Positions 53,265 through 64,000 of a stretch of 64,000 bases of DNA are shown here, one piece after another. The DNA is from Metallyticus violacea. Lineage: Eukaryota; Arthropoda; Insecta; Mantodea; Metallyticidae. The stretch is taken from contig CM060831.1 of assembly GCA_030762175.1 (NCBI GenBank), forward strand, positions 136,026,001 to 136,090,000, in the 5' to 3' direction. The position numbers and the translations under genes were made by a program. The notes below the pieces were generated by a model. The model ran no database searches and had not been told where the DNA came from. It saw only the letters and a list, made by a program, of their open reading frames with translations. Position 1 is the first letter of the stretch. Every line of letters starts with the position of its first letter.

Positions 53265-55051
53265 GTAAACATTATATCCTGACGCAATTCAACAATAATA
53301 CAGAAATTATGTATTCTAAATTTTTTGTCAAAATATTTTGATTGCATTCAATTGTTAGGGTGGAAGGAGGATATTTTTGTACTTTTGTTGTGCTCAATAC
53401 GGGGAGGGAGATACTGGGCGGCCAGGACCCACGGGCGGTGCGGGCACAGCTCTAACATTGTTTCCAAATTGTACCTACACCCCGAAGCTAGCGGAGCTCC
53501 TCCCCTTCAAATAGTTTGAGCCCCTGAAGACCGTTTCCGTATCAAAGGTAGGGTATACAGGATTGTTACAGCCTTTTGGAGATGCTATTAAAGTACAGCA
53601 GCTCCTATTCCGGTTTCAGCATTAGTTCATTCTTCTACTTTAGTTATAGCAGGCGTATATGTGTGTGTATATATAAATTCGGTTTGGTAAAGGCTTTTCC
53701 TGATTATTGCAAGAACGTTTTTTTTTTTAATAAATGGGGTTGATTTATCAAAGCTTATTGATCAGGCCCCTAAGCAGAAACCTTTCCAAAGCGCAAGCCA
53801 CCGTCACATCGCACCAGAAACAATGAAATGATTTGAAATGGGAGAGTGGGAAATTCGTGGAAAGTTTTAGCTTGTGACTTGCAACCATTGCAGATAAGTT
53901 TACAAAACAGAATATTATTGCGTTAAAATTTAAACTCTTTCTATATATGAATGTTAATTAAGCTGTTCAGTCTACTCCACAGATAAAATGAAGCAACGAT
54001 GTTAATTGCGTAAAATAACACATTCCACTTCTCCGCGCATTAGTGACCGTAAAAGACTCGAAACGAAAGGAGGGAAAAAAAAAATTCTAAACACCAGTTT
54101 CAGAAATACGCACAATTCTGAATAAAGACATGTATTTAACGTTTGAACAGTTACAAGTAAATTACGAAAATAAAACCATTATATATTCACACACATTTCT
54201 CTAAATATTATCAACAGAGCGAATTCTAACTTAAAAGGCCATGCTATCATATTAAAGATTAAAATAGTAAGTAGGTAAGAATTTGTAGCTTGTTTCTGAG
54301 CTTCCAGCTTGAGGAAAAGATCTAATATAACAATGTTGCACATGATGGAAACTTCGAAGATGAAAAAAGGTAAAAGTCTGAAGGGGCGATTAAAACATTT
54401 TCAATACTTTCAGCCTAGGCCTAATTAACGGGGAGGTATAGGTTAATTCCTAAACTAAAACAATTATTTATTTTTTTTAAAAGCTACAGTAGAACTAAAA
54501 TGGTATTATAACTACATTATATTCAATTTATTTATGTCCTCAATGTAGGATTACTTATGCTGTAAGAAAACTTATAAAATAATAAATAAAAGGAAATACG
54601 GAAAACGCTAGTTTTGTTACCGCAGTACATTGCAAAACATTTATTAAACTCGTTGCCTTAATTAAAAATGTGACTTAAAAATGAAAAAAACAAAAACAAA
54701 AAAAAACAATGTTATTTATTAGTTATTGCAGTGTTCTAATCAAAACAAATTAAAGTTCATTATTATTTCAACAAAAGCTTTTTTTTTTTGTTTTGTTTTA
54801 GAGGTACCTTTTCAACATAATATTTTCAAAAGTTGTGGTTAGTAACGGTAAGGTTTCAAAAAAGAATATAAACTAATTTCTGAAACAATGTTAGGGATCC
54901 TCTACGTCCGTTTATCCTGGCGGTATCTCCAAATATCCTCTTTCGACCCCAACAAGCCAAATTCAATCAAAACGTTTTGATAAACGTTTACGAATGCATA
55001 ATTTCTCTATTATTGTTGAGTTGCGTCAGAATGAAATGTTTATGAAAGTGC
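53265..55051. other. Unrecognised sequence inside the inverted duplication
   Basis: Apart from small repeat pieces at 53780-53870 (shared with 40.4, 41.1 and 44.9 kb) and poly-A/T tracts, nothing is recognisable. Confidence 0.45.
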
Positions 55052-55778
55052 TGTATACTTCTACAATGATATGGGCTCTAGTGTCTGAAAATATTCTATT
55101 TTAATTTGAATATTGTGATTTCCTGGTGCCCGTTTTGAGTGCTTATTTTAGGCGGAACAAGAAACAGTGGTTGCTCTTGCACAGCCAATCAACTTATCAG
55201 CGTAAATCTGACAGGTGGGATCGCCTGATTGTAGAATTTGGCAAATGTCTCCTGGAGGATTCAGCATCTCAGTAATATAACATCGGTAATATGTAGGTCC
55301 TTATGAATTCCTAGTGAATCTCCAATTTTCTGTCCTGTTCGCTTTTAAAAGCATATTTTGGGCATATTTCTGTTTTTTTTTTTTTTGAATGATTTATTTA
55401 TTGACGCTCTTTAACAGCTCAGGTCATCAGCGTCCCATTCAACTCAGGGCGTGAAACGGCCGACAAATTTTGCTCAGAGGCCTCTCTTTCAGGCTTGAGG
55501 TTCTTTTTTGTGCCGTAAATGTACGACACGGGACCCACGGCTTTACTTCCCTTCCGAAGGAAGCCATACTTAGGATTTTTACGCCCCGAAAAAATCCATC
55601 GGTCCTGGCCGGATTTCTGTTTCATCTAAGGTATATTTACAAATTAACTTTACTATTTAAATGTGAAAAATTACTTTAGAGCAATAAAGTAAAATATTAA
55701 CAGGTTCAGACACAATTATCGCAGAGTATTAATATAGTATTCTCAATCTTCGACCAAATCGTTACCATTCTGCGATGT
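55052..55778 (-). repeat. Right arm of the inverted duplication, split by SINE-A
   Basis: The reverse complement of the left arm (51970-52450), 727 bp in total. Subtracting the SINE (237 bp) and its 10 bp duplication leaves 480 bp. The break in the alignment falls exactly at the SINE, where the left arm reads through (GAAACGGAAATAGCCCAAAA). Confidence 0.88.
55366..55622 (-). mobile_element. SINE-A copy 5, 5'-truncated, 10 bp target duplication
   Basis: The insert 55376-55612 contains the SINE-A body and only the last bases of the tRNA head (CCGGCCAGGACCGATGG). ATTTCTGTTT flanks it at 55366-55375 and 55613-55622. The A-tail appears as the T-run at 55373-55385. Truncation at the 5' end is usual for LINE-mediated insertion. 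Confidence 0.93.
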
Positions 55779-55784
55779 TGTGAT

Positions 55785-57639
55785 ATTTTGTTAAGACTTT
55801 TGAAAAATATTTAATCGCTTTACTGATGTTGTCTTTACTTTTTTATATAATTGTTATTCCTTTCCAAACGTTTTATGTACCGAGGGATAGGCTTTTGGAT
55901 TCCCTTTGTGCATAAAAATGCGCAGCTTGGTGTTAATTATCTTTAGCACTGCCGTTTTCAATGAGAAAGGCATTTTTGGAGCTCTGACGAAGCAGTTTCT
56001 TGAATAAGAAAAACATGGGCATCAATGGGTGGTGGTCTGGGCTATGTGGTCAATGCTTAAAACACTGAATTTTACTGACAGTGGTGTGTGGACGCGCATA
56101 GCTTTGACTACACAATATAAATCCAAAAACTGAATTTGTGTAGAAACAAAGCAAAACGTAGTAGTATTTCCATTATAATACGTTTTAAAGTATTTTGTTA
56201 TTTAAAGCTATTATACTATGTATTGTGGTGTGAAGATGTAAGACTTTATTATTGACAAAATCATAAATTGAAGCAAAGTATTTTAAGCCTGGGTACCATG
56301 CAGTACTTTTTCAGAAGAGATATAAGTATTAACATGCATTACAAGATTATCAAAAGCAGCTATCGTTACTAATAAACACGAGAATATTACATAACGTAAA
56401 TAAGAATATTTTTGCAATATATAAGACCTAAAATATTTGCATGATTTTACTTCATGCACAAATTTGTTCACAAAATAAAGTGACTAGGAGATATCTTTAG
56501 AGTAACATGTTATTTCACATTCATGAGCTGTAAAATAAATATGAGTCTTTCTTTTCATAGAACTTAGCTGTTTCAACTTGTCCATATTTAAAATACTCTT
56601 AAGTTCTGCATATTTTTCTAATCACATGGAAAGTAGCCCAATCCTCAATATCACATAGAAGCTTCGTCATTCAAAACTATTTTGTTGTATATGGCATAGA
56701 CCCTGATACCGTCCTTGATACCCATCGATTATAAGGGATTGATTATATATGTATTATTTCATTTCAGCGAGGTGTAAGTAAAGGAATCTTGTAAGTGTGG
56801 AAATGCCACGAAAACCAAGAATTCTTACTCGGATAACATAGGAACCATTTTGGCAGACAATGGAGTAAACAGTTTTCTTTGTATTCTGGGGAAAGGAATA
56901 CTACACCCCCCTCAAACGGAGGCATTGCTATGGCACCTGCTGCCTGTTATAGGCCATTGACCTGCAACGGACCTTAATGCCCGAAATCGAACTGAAGACG
57001 AATCACGGAGCAGATACTGTCAGAAAATTGGAGTAGCGAATAGTAGCGATACCCCTTGATGTCACAGAGAGCCTATAAGAATGTCTAAATCCATAGTGGC
57101 GCGAAAATACATTGTACATACATCTCCAAATTGTCAGTCATTATAGTTCAACACTTCTGCCAACTGTCTCATTACTGCGTTCCCACGATAAACGCCCTGG
57201 TACGCACTTATTGGTTCAATAAACGACGTCAACTGGCAGACAACAAGGTGTTATTTCTCATCAAACACATCACCTTTAATTTCCCTCATTCAACCCGCAT
57301 TATCAAATTCCAAAACCAGCAAAATCCCTGAGAACGACACAAGGAGCAATTTGGTGGTGAGGGGCATCTGCTTCGGGTTCAGTAACAATAACTTCCCATC
57401 CCTTCCTCCCATCTTAAACTCCCCCAAGCTTTGGGCTACCAACGTGGGGCATACTCAAAACATTTAAACACCAACACGATCTCCAATCCACCATCAACCC
57501 TTGCATCATTACCTCTGAAACTACCCTTGAAACTCATGTCGAGCGTTTTTTGAACCACAAAGAATAGGATCATGTATCCTTTAGCAGGCTATTGGCAGTG
57601 GCTTATATACCAATCATCATGAAAGAATAAAACATTTTT
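55785..57639. other. Unrecognised sequence
   Basis: No supported gene. The 56880-57560 stretch is less AT-rich and the frame at 57131-57331 looks transposon-like (WFNKRRQLADNKVLFLIKHI), but I cannot assign a family. Confidence 0.4.
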
Positions 57640-57995
57640 TTTTTTATTGTGGGACTTATACCGTTTTCCATGGATAGTTCACAATTCCTAGCGACAGCTT
57701 CCCACGTTTCGGGTTCTGAATGATACGCCGCAGCTTCATAGTATACTTGGGTTGTAATTGTTGTTCATAGCTTCATAAAATATACATGGATGCATTTTTG
57801 GTCCCAGAAATCAGTGCCTATAAGCTTCCATGCTGACGTCTGCTTTTGGGGGGATGGATCGTTGTTTTGATTCAATGTTGACTTATGAGATGCATGTTTC
57901 ATCATCAGTCATGATATTAGTCCCTTCTATTACTTCGTTTTTGTGCGCGGCAGTCAACATTTAAGGAATCCATCTTGTACACAGTTACAATATTT
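57640..57995 (-). pseudogene. Mariner transposase remnant E
   Basis: The minus strand reads RWIP-MLTAAHKNEVIEGTN then MTDDETCISYVNIESKQRS after one stop, and further on FLGPKMHPCIFYE. The blocks match the mariner segment WVPxxLTxxHKxxR...GDETWxxxxxxESKxQS...FWDxxGxxxxDF. The first catalytic Asp is present as DDETC, with Trp lost. Heavy decay, no ends found. Confidence 0.5.
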
Positions 57996-57999
57996 TAAG

Positions 58000-60144
58000 C
58001 TTTTTGGTGACATTTCTAAAAAACATTGAAATATTCTTGCTTCATAAATAAATTAAAATTAGCATATATGATATTATCGCAAAACAAATAATTAATTGAT
58101 CTAGCCACTGTACTATATGTCGAGAATCCAATTAATTTAAAAGGTACACGCTAACTAATTCGTTAACATTACTTTAGTTACGCGGCATGGGGGCAAACTC
58201 AGGCCTTAATCCCCACTACTCTGCCGCATCCCTATATTAAACAGCTAAAAAGGAGAATAATTATGACCTAAACAGTATTATAATCAAGACATGTAAGCAA
58301 TTTCATAATAATATTGATTTATGTAATATCTTATTTACACATACTGACCGCTAATTGGCATCTTTGTTTAGATATCCCTTCCAATATGTGACACGTCCGT
58401 TCACTACCAAGTCTCAAAAGAGAAGAAGGAAGTGTCATAGACTACTGACGTCTAAGTGCCACAATATATGTTATCACGTTGTGGACAACTTCGAGGTTAC
58501 GGTTCATTTATTGATGCTCTGCTCCTCAGATACCAAGTCCTCTCGGAAACATCCCAAATCCCCCGTCCAACTTGGGGGCTTAGGAACTTATCACAAAAAC
58601 ATAAGTTTTAAATTCATTTACATTACCAAGTATGTGGAAGAACAACACATTTCCTTGCTGATGGATGCCTTTTCGGCGTAAATAATGATTCTAATGTTTT
58701 CTGGATGAGCGAATTGCTAAATTGGTAAGGTTGATCTAGTAATTTAGTACCACTTGTGGTTGAGGAGGTGGAAAAGTGACTATAAAGTGATTCCAAGACA
58801 CGTTAACCGCAGGAGTACTAATAAGATTGATGTGTTAATTATGATAATTATAAAAATAACAAAAGAAGATGTAGAGAATATCTATTAAGCCAAATGTACA
58901 ATGTACAACACAAAAACGAGTAGGTTGCGAAAGCGTGCAAAAGAGAAGTAAAAAACAAAGCATCCGGAATCACGGAAAGGGAAAGAAAAAAAAAAGCGGA
59001 ATATTTAAGAAGAGAGAGGTTGGTGCCAAAGTTTTCGTGGGCGCTGTTGCTTACGCCCATTAGCAATTAAATCGGGAGGTGTCACTTGCAGTAATTGGCA
59101 TTGTCTCAAGGCATTAGACATGGCCTTCCGTCCGCCTAGTCACGACAGACATGAGCCGTTGTGAAATGAAAACTGTATTAGCAGTACCAACATAACCCTC
59201 ACATAAAGAGAAAAGAAAACGGAATTTTGAGAATTAATAAACTGGAATGGAATCAAACGCGAGAGAACAAGAGAATAAAATTAACAATACAAGAAATTAA
59301 TTTTTTTAGGTTATGCACACGATTTAATGATGATATTAAACAGAAATAATTAATTTTAATACAAAATTTCAGTCTTTTTAATGTGAAGTTATATAGTTCA
59401 CGCAGAATTTAATGAAGACGCAGTAGGCTGAAAACTTTGTCGAATCATATTTACTTCCCACCTATCAGCTCTGATTGATTATGATACATGATTGTTGCTT
59501 ATCCTATCCAAGAAAACAGAATTCATTACTTTCACTGGAGAAATCTGTTTAAAAATAATAGGAAAAGACTTGGCATTTTCGCCACTGACGGTCAGTTCTA
59601 AAGAGTTTGACATACGCTTCCGTTTATATTTAAGTAGGGATAAGCCTAGATGACCTTTTTTTTATTCTGGAAATGAGATTACCGCTCTCCAGTTATTTAT
59701 GTTACATTGATGTGATACGAATGAGGAATGATATGAGTTCGCTCAGGGAAGCAACGTTGTCACGTCTCTGCAACGTATTTCAGTATATATTTAGTGAGAT
59801 CGGCGTGGGAGGGAAAGAAAATAATGTTTTGATATTTATTAAAGCATTCTCAGGTAGTCTTAACAATAGGATAAACAGATTTTTTTCTGTTCATTTTTTT
59901 TATGTAATTCATTTGAAAGAAAACAAAGACTGAGATATTGCTAAAGATATATATTTAATTACCATATTGCTGTTCATTATTAATGAATAAAACTTTAGGC
60001 CGATTACTCATTATCTATTTGCATTATAAAAGACAAAGGCAACTGTTATTACATTTTTATTTTGCACTGTGTGTCAATAAATGTTTAACAACATTCTCCT
60101 GTCGATGCCTACAAGCTTTCTTTTTGGTATGTGTCAAAAACTCC
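58000..60144. other. Unrecognised sequence
   Basis: No supported gene. The 108-codon frame at 58355-58681 has no motif, start context or splice signal that I recognise. Confidence 0.4.
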
Positions 60145-60462
60145 CAAAATGTGTCCCTTTTTATTTATTTGTTTGGTTTATTTCGAACACTCTTTAGCAT
60201 CTCAGGTCATCAGCGTCCCATTTGATTCAGGGCGTGAATCGGCTGATACATTTTGTTCAGAGGCTGCTTCTTTCAGGCGTGATGGATTTTACGTGCCGTA
60301 AATCCAGACACGGGATCCAAGGCTTTACTTTTCTTCCGAAGGAAGCCATACCAAGGATTTTAGTTCGAAAAAATCCACCGACCCTGATCGCGGTTGAACC
60401 ATCGATCTTGGGACTACAGTATGGTTATCACTTGACCACAAGGACCGACAAAATGTGTCCCT
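60145..60462 (-). mobile_element. SINE-A copy 6 with 14 bp target duplication
   Basis: The full-length body 60159-60448 has a degraded tRNA head (GTCCTTGTGGTCAAGTGATA read on the minus strand) and the family body. CAAAATGTGTCCCT flanks it perfectly (60145-60158 and 60449-60462). It is among the more diverged copies. Confidence 0.93.
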
Positions 60463-60464
60463 CA

Positions 60465-61629
60465 ATATGTGAGATCAATAACTCATAAAATTCAGTAATT
60501 TAAATATAATTTGCTAAACTGTATAATCATGACATTGCATATATAAAATAACTTAAATTTTATATATTAATGTAAGCTGTGACTTATTAATCCTTTAGTA
60601 TAATTTTGAAAAAAGTACAGCAGTAGTAAAATATTATGAATTCACAATATGATTAATGTTTACAAAAATAATATTTTAAAAACAAAACTTACATAATAAA
60701 TAGATCGTCCTACACTTGGGCAGGATGAGACATTTTAAACTGTCACCCCACATTTTTCTATAAGGATTATACTTTTCTTGGTATGGACGAGCTGTTTTCG
60801 CACAATTTAAGCTTTATCAACATTTGGGAGATCGAATGATAGACACAAATATAGGCGAAACCTTTAGTTTTAAAAGAAACAAAATTTTGCCAAGAATAAC
60901 AATATTTGGATTTTGTTTAATAGTGCATCCATTGGCAGTACATTACAAGGGCATCTAAAACAACCTAGCAAATAATTACACATTTTTACATTTAAAAAAC
61001 TTTATAATAAAAACAATCCTTACAATTAAAAAAAAGTGTTCATCCAAAATACCTGGATCACTGTACACAAAATGAAGCACTCCATATCAAAATTTTAATT
61101 AATAGAGCCGAAAGATTCCCAAATCCATTGGAACTGCTTGGCTGCATCTGAATCGAAAAAAAGAAGGGAGGTTTCTGTGGAACTAACTGTACAGCATAGT
61201 CTTAATTTGTTTTCTAAGTAGTGTACTTCAGCCAATAGACGAACACTCCCAAACATCAGACAATCAGAATTACGTAATAGCCGAGAAAGAAAGATAGAAC
61301 AGGGTACGGGGAAGAGACGTAACTTAAAATATTGTTCGTGGACAATGGATACTCGCAAAGCGGCACAGTGTAATTTCTGCTATAATAATAGCTATTGTTC
61401 TGTTAAACAGTATGACTTTGTGCTGAAAACAGCGATACTTTCTAATCAATATATTAAAACTCTATAGTCTACATTGGCGAGTCTTTAAACCTAGCGATAA
61501 CATATCGTCAATATCAATAATAGTATAGGATATATATTTAATTTTAGTACCTCACCCGTATTTAAAATGAGACTTATTAATATTGATATAATAAGTTGTG
61601 TTAAAAATATTAATATGAAATATGCTATA
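60465..61629. other. Unrecognised AT-rich sequence
   Basis: No supported gene. The minus-strand frame 61095-61358 has no motif. Confidence 0.4.
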
Positions 61630-61631
61630 TA

Positions 61632-63095
61632 CCGAGGGTGCCAAAATGTATACATACGTTCGCACTTGATATCTATTTATATATTTCAAAGTTGCACCGA
61701 AAAACAACAGTAATGCGTAGTATGATGTTCTGTAAACAGATGTGACTCACATACATTATGATAACGTTGCTACGTGACAAGTAAATCAACAACGATAAAA
61801 TGAAGCCAAGATTATCGTATGATGTTCTGTAAACAGATGTGACTCACATTACATTATGCTAGCGTTGCTACAACAATATGGAGCAAGGATTATCATTTGA
61901 AAGCGGAAAGCAATTTTGTAGTGGTATTGGAAAACCGAAAATGTTGAAGTTCAAAGGTAATGGAGACGTGTGTACAGAACAGAACAGAACCGACAACGCG
62001 AGTAACAATTGCACGCTTTCGAGACAAATTTGAGACTCAGGTACTGTATGCGATGTTCACAAGGGCAGATCTGGGAGACCTCGCACAGCAACAAGCCCCG
62101 CGTCCTCGGCTATGGTTTTGAACGTTTTGAGCACTCACCGCAGAAATCTACAAAGCAAAGTGCACGTGAGACTGGGATTAGCAGAACCAGCGTATGTCGT
62201 ATTATTAAAACAGCAAAGTTGAAAGTTTTCATTCCAAGGCTTTTGCATGCACTAAATGAAGATGACCCTGATCGGAGGATGTGTGAGTGGTTTTGGAACA
62301 TAGTGCAAGATAATGAAGATTCATAGGGAATGTTGTTTGGTCCGATGAGACACAATTTTCGTTGAACGGTACTATTAACCGACATAACTGTATCTACTGG
62401 TGTGCAAAATCAACATGTTATTTTGGAAAAGGTTGTTAATTTACCTGGAATTAATGTTTGGTTTGGGCTAATTGGACCATTCTTTTTTGAAGGATTAGTA
62501 ACGAGCTGGGTGTACATGAACATGATATGCACATCCGTCTTACCCGCCATTCATACACTCTCTGGAAATGAGGAATTTTACTTCCAACAGGATGGTGCAC
62601 CACCACATTACCACCAGATGTACGTGCGTACCTTGATGTTAATCTTCCAAGGTACAGGATAGGACGAAGAGGCCCGATTGAGTTTCCACCACGTTCTCCG
62701 GATCTAACTCCGTTGAACTTCTACCTATGGGGAACTCTTTAAGGATGTTGTATATCGTAGAAAACCAGCTACACTGGCAGCACTTCGGGAAGAAATTCAA
62801 ACGGCATGATCGCTGAGGACACTTTCGCAAACGTTGCTCAATCAGTAGTTCAACGTACTCAGAAGTGTATCGACGCCGATGGAGGGCATTTTGAGCAACT
62901 GTTGTAACTGTAAAAGTCTAAGATGATTCGTGCTTATCATTTTCTGTTTGTGTGAATTCAGGTTTGTTATGCTAACACAGTTTTTTCTTTGTTTGAAATG
63001 TGTATATATATTTACTGTTAATTTGTTACATTGATAATAGTGTTACTTTATTTTTGTTTTTCTTTTATATTATGTATATATATTGGCACCCTCTG
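61632..63095 (+). mobile_element. DD41D (rosa-like) mariner copy 3, longest copy
   Basis: The left end CGAGGGTGCCAAAATGTATA and reverse-complemented right end CAGAGGGTGCCAATATATAT are inverted repeats beside TA (61630-61631 and 63096-63097). It holds the only near-complete transposase gene of this family in the window, with a two-fold tandem duplication in the leader (61718-61816 and 61817-61895). About 100 bp of extra AT-rich sequence near the right end (62998-63080) may be a later addition. Confidence 0.88.
61878..62907 (+). pseudogene. DD41D mariner transposase pseudogene, copy 3
   Basis: The ATG at 61878 (MEQGLSFESG) is used here; an equivalent ATG at 61800 lies in the duplicated unit upstream. 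The order is: N-terminal HTH; VHKGRSGRPRTAT; FEHSPQKSTKQSARETGISR (62125-62190); [30 protein letters not shown] at 62330; [51 protein letters not shown] (62565-62610); FPPRSPDLTPLNFYLWG; and EQLL at the end. Codons for the second Asp (GAT in QQDG) and the third position (AAC here, GAC in copy 2) are 125 nt apart with one frameshift, that is about 41 residues between them. The third Asp is Asn. Frameshifts and stops are frequent. Confidence 0.85.
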
Positions 63096-63099
63096 TATA

Positions 63100-64000
63100 T
63101 GTTATATGTGCACCATTATGTATTTTATTCTCAATCTACTTGAGTATGCATCTTACTCGTAGCTTGGGCCATTTCGATGTAAATATTTACCAAAAGAATG
63201 ACACCTTAAAAAAAGAACTAAAACTTCTAATTCTGAAATAATGATGTATATAATATAATGATGTATATATATTGAGGAAGACTTGTGGTGCATTTGTGGC
63301 AATTTATTTGCTAATTGTTCTTTGTTACTTGCGCCACTACATAAATATGGTCTTGAAGAACGGGTTTTATATACATTACGTATATTACATTTATATGCAT
63401 TACGTAATTTGTCATTATTATACAGAGCGTATCACAAGCTCTAGTATAGGCTTGCAAACGTCATGGATTATCTTACTCTCTGCCATAGTTTATGTATCTG
63501 CTGGCAACGAATTTCTACGTTTGCAATAGACCAATGATCTTTACCATATCCATACGTAGAGATTTCAATGTATTCAGATGCGGGGAAGGAACGGAGCAGA
63601 ATGTCGATCCTCCATTTCCAATGCATTTATTTTGGAATCGCCGACCTAGAACCGCTCTAAAAGCACGACAATGATGAGGGTTGCCACATCATGCATAAAT
63701 TACGTAAGACGCATTTAAAAATAAGAAGAGAGTGAATGTCCGAAATTCGGTACTCTTTCTGTTTGAGTATCCAGCTGTCTTTTACATTGTATCATTTTCC
63801 TTTTGTGCCGAAATTCTGCCTCATAATACTGGTGTTATGTTACGTGCCGAAGAACTGATTCTTAGGACTATAAAATTAAATTGTATCATCTGGAATTAAA
63901 TTGATGTGATTTTAATTAATGGTGCACGAAAATTGGATCTCCGTTTTTCTGAAAACCGGTTATATGCTAATTTTGAGAATTTTCCACACGCTAACTGCTA
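63100..64000. other. Unrecognised AT-rich sequence
   Basis: No supported gene or repeat partner was seen up to the end of the window. Confidence 0.4.

Noticed and set aside
58355..58681. 108-codon frame
   Set aside because: No motif, no splice or promoter context, and composition like the surrounding non-coding DNA.
61095..61358. 87-codon minus-strand frame with an acidic C-terminus
   Set aside because: No recognised family and no supporting signals; frames of this length are expected by chance at many places in 64 kb.

Overview
This 64 kb window is AT-rich nuclear DNA from an animal, most likely an insect. An array of the insect telomeric pentamer TTAGG (about 34482-34533), many tRNA-derived SINEs and many Tc1/mariner relatives point to an arthropod. 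The SINE-A family strongly recalls a repeat that I remember as abundant in cockroach (Blattodea) sequence, but that is memory and not a search. I find no bacterial, phage, plasmid or CRISPR features, no rRNA genes, no genuine tRNA genes and no complete host protein-coding gene. The window reads as intergenic or intronic DNA full of decayed mobile elements. The best host-gene candidate is one 152 bp exon-like block (26432-26583).

Layout. 0-3 kb: featureless. 3-4.6 kb: a Tc1-like element with a mariner nested in it. 5.9-6.3 kb: promoter-like sequence plus the start of a possible transposon gene. 6.8-8.3 kb: a SINE-B copy and a second mariner. 8.6-10.1 kb: an ORF of a multicopy arthropod family, split by a reverse-strand mariner. 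12.6-13.6 kb: Tc/mariner and possible hAT fragments. 14.0-15.8 kb: a deleted DD41D mariner, an inverted-repeat MITE and a 164 nt hairpin. 18 kb: mariner remnant. 19.1-22.9 kb: two long (ACT)n arrays, one carrying a SINE-A insertion at its edge. 24.3-25.5 kb: a DD41D mariner interrupted by SINE-A. 26.4 kb: candidate exon. 27.2-28.3 kb: a possible inverted-repeat element. 28.9-32.6 kb: a three-level nest, in which a pogo element sits inside a DUF4817-type mariner-like element, which sits inside a dispersed repeat; an unoccupied copy of that repeat lies at 47.5-47.9 kb. 33.6-36.8 kb: SINE-A, telomere-type array, possible promoter, SINE-B and a MITE. 36.8-51.9 kb: mostly unrecognised sequence with scattered SINE-like repeats. 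52.0-55.8 kb: two 480 bp inverted arms around an RTE-type LINE remnant, the right arm split by SINE-A. 57.6-63.1 kb: mariner remnant, SINE-A and the longest DD41D copy.

How the parts fit. These elements do not form a pathway. Their relationship is one of layered insertion, and several layers can be ordered directly: the TA or longer target-site duplications match, reading frames resume across the insertion, or an empty paralogous site exists in the window. Every transposase seen here is broken by frameshifts, stops or lost catalytic acids, so none looks active. I found no convincing new biological system. The most informative structures are the nested insertion with its empty site, the DD41D copies whose tandem duplication spans the transposase start codon, and the SINE-dated inverted duplication.
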